64,000 nucleotides of DNA from positions 2,108,001 through 2,172,000 of the forward strand of contig NZ_CP089214.1 in NCBI RefSeq assembly GCF_021183625.1, in the 5' to 3' direction. Source of the DNA: Nocardia asteroides (GTDB taxonomy: Bacteria > Actinomycetota > Actinomycetes > Mycobacteriales > Mycobacteriaceae). Position numbers and translations under genes: made by a program. Shown one piece after another: positions 62,828 to 64,000 of this stretch. Numbering within the stretch: the stretch's first letter is position 1; each line of letters opens with the position of its first letter. The notes beneath the pieces are model-generated. The model was not told the DNA's origin. It did no database searches and saw nothing but the letters and a program-made list of their open reading frames with translations.

Positions 62828-63607
62828 TCACTCCGCCTGCGGATCCTCCGCGCGCACCGGGCCCATCCGGCCGGGCGGCCAGATTTTGAAGACGGTCTTG
62901 CCGCGCACGTTGTCGACCGGCACCGTGCCCTGCAGCTCGTCGCCGACGTGCGCGCGGGAATCCGCCGACTCGTTGCGGTTGTCGCCCATCACCCACAGGT
63001 GCCCCTCCGGCACGGTGACCGGCCCGAACACCCGGCCGGCCGGGTAGACGGCGTTGGCCTGGCCCTGGCGCCACGGGAAGTCGTCCTTGACGTACGGCTC
63101 GTCCAGCGGCTTGCCGTCCACGGTGACCCGGCCCTGCGCGTCGCAGCACTGCACGGTCTGGCCGCCGACCGCGATCACCCGCTTCACCAGATCGTTCTCG
63201 TCCGGGGGGACCAGCCCGAACCAGGAGAAGAAGTTCTGCACGCCGCGCACCACCGCGTTGTCCGAGCGGATCGACCGGTAGCTGGTGTTCCAGCTCGGCG
63301 GGCCGACGAAGACGACGACGTCGCCCGGCTCCGGATCGGCGGTGTAGTAGCTGATCTTCTGCACGTAGATGCGGTCGCCGATGGCCAGCGTGGGATCCAT
63401 CGACTGCGACGGGATGACGTACGGGCGCCCCACGAAGGAGACCATGAGCGCGGCGATCACCGCCGCGATGACGATCAGGACCGGCAGCTCCTGCCAGAAC
63501 GGCCGCTGCTTGCGCTGCTGCTGCTTGCGCCGCGACGCCCGGCCGCCCTCCCCCGACCTGCCCTCGCCCGCTCCGGACACGCCCACCGAACCGCTTTCGT
63601 CTGCCAC
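62828..63607 (-). CDS. lepB: Signal peptidase I
   Basis: A 259-residue type I signal peptidase. A basic Ser/Gly/Gln-rich N-terminus precedes one membrane helix ([20 protein letters not shown]). The catalytic dyad is Ser69 in [10 protein letters not shown] and Lys142 in [22 protein letters not shown] is box E. It removes signal peptides of secreted proteins. GTG 63607 is used; the frame is open further but the extra residues are not family-like. Confidence 0.95.
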   Translation of the reverse strand: MADESGSVGVSGAGEGRSGEGGRASRRKQQQRKQRPFWQELPVLIVIAAVIAALMVSFVGRPYVIPSQSMDPTLAIGDRIYVQKISYYTADPEPGDVVVFVGPPSWNTSYRSIRSDNAVVRGVQNFFSWFGLVPPDENDLVKRVIAVGGQTVQCCDAQGRVTVDGKPLDEPYVKDDFPWRQGQANAVYPAGRVFGPVTVPEGHLWVMGDNRNESADSRAHVGDELQGTVPVDNVRGKTVFKIWPPGRMGPVRAEDPQAE

Positions 63608-63649
63608 GCCGAACAGAGTAGCCGTCGACCTGGAGCTGACCGCACACAC

Positions 63650-63689
63650 TTCGGCCCGGCACCGCGAACGAATCGGGTGCCGGGCCGAA
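63650..63689. terminator. Hairpin downstream of rplS
   Basis: TTCGGCCCGGCACC, 12-base loop, GGTGCCGGGCCGAA: a perfect 14-bp stem located 45 bp after the rplS stop on the minus strand and upstream of lepB. It is probably the rplS terminator; no T-run. Confidence 0.65.
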
Positions 63690-63734
63690 GGAGATTTCAG
63701 CGCGGAGCGCGCGAGCGCGCCCCGGCGGGGAAGC

Positions 63735-64000
63735 TCAGCGCTTCTCCTTGATCTTGGCGGCCTTGCCGCGCAGGTCGCGCAGGTAGTACAGCTTGGCCCG
63801 GCGGACATCGCCGCGGGTGACCACCTCGATGTGGTCGATGTTGGGGCTGTGCACCGGGAAGGTGCGCTCCACGCCGACACCGAACGACACCTTGCGCACG
63901 GTGAAGGTCTCGCGGATGCCGCCGCCCTGACGGCGGATCACGACGCCCTTGAAGACCTGGATGCGCTCCTTGGAGCCCTCGATGACCTTCACGTGCACGT
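63735..64000 (-). CDS. rplS: 50S ribosomal protein L19 (partial, start beyond the window)
   Basis: The last 88 codons of L19: [60 protein letters not shown] and [21 protein letters not shown]. About 25 N-terminal residues lie to the right of the window. L19 sits at the 30S-50S interface. It is followed by a hairpin and then lepB, as in mycobacteria. Confidence 0.97.
   Translation of the reverse strand, partial: VHVKVIEGSKERIQVFKGVVIRRQGGGIRETFTVRKVSFGVGVERTFPVHSPNIDHIEVVTRGDVRRAKLYYLRDLRGKAAKIKEKR

Overview
The window is high-GC actinobacterial DNA, most probably Nocardia or a close mycolic-acid-bearing relative. The evidence is the gene content and order. From about 40.8 kb to the right end the genes are nearly all on the minus strand in the order known from Mycobacterium tuberculosis between rplS and the penicillin-binding protein Rv2864c: rplS, lepB, rnhB, DUF2469, yraN, comM-like, dprA, xerC, (M23 peptidase), rpsB, tsf, pyrH, frr, cdsA, rlmN, dxr, rip1, ispG, GNAT, PBP. 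No rRNA, tRNA, CRISPR or insertion sequence was recognised.

Region 1 (1-14.1 kb) is a minus-strand iron-acquisition locus. An IdeR-type iron box (14116-14134) precedes a secreted MTB12-like protein, an ABC-2 ATPase/permease pair, and an IrtA (siderophore-interaction domain fused to an ABC half transporter)/IrtB pair. A second iron-box-like palindrome (7270-7288) precedes an MbtB-like NRPS (ArCP-Cy-A-PCP) that ends in an AlcB/RhbD-type acyltransferase instead of a thioesterase. The next genes are an IucA/IucC (NIS) synthetase and a penicillin-acylase-family Ntn hydrolase that runs off the left edge. Together they look like production, export and uptake of a mixed NRPS/NIS siderophore with a predicted aryl-thiazoline cap.

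Region 2 (14.2-32.2 kb) is accessory. It holds an AlkB alkane monooxygenase with codon use unlike its neighbours, overlapped by an unknown gene. It also holds two DUF4254 genes around an SDR, a nitroreductase-like protein and an FAD oxidoreductase. Two F420-type LLM oxidoreductases, a Tat-lipoprotein class A beta-lactamase divergent from a LysR-penicillin-recognising hydrolase pair, and a TauD dioxygenase with an orphan OpuAC-type binding protein follow. The region ends with a TetR/EthD divergent pair carrying two tandem operators.

Region 3 (32.2-40.8 kb) contains a tightly coupled three-gene operon (XRE regulator with a possible PLD-like C-terminus, PLP aminotransferase, PntA/alanine-dehydrogenase-like enzyme) and a short relic of an amidohydrolase. 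A second PLP aminotransferase, an XRE-DUF5753 regulator, an APC amino-acid permease and a nitrobindin-like protein complete it.

Region 4 (40.8-64 kb) is the core block: MEP isoprenoid genes (dxr, ispG), Rip1 protease, ribosome and translation factors (rpsB, tsf, frr, rplS), pyrH, cdsA, DNA processing (xerC, dprA, comM-like, rnhB) and signal peptidase. Small insertions interrupt it: a LysR with a histone-like tail beside DUF5997, LapA, an M23 peptidase, DUF1990, a DUF202 pair, and an unusual 85/86-bp tandem repeat between xerC and dprA.
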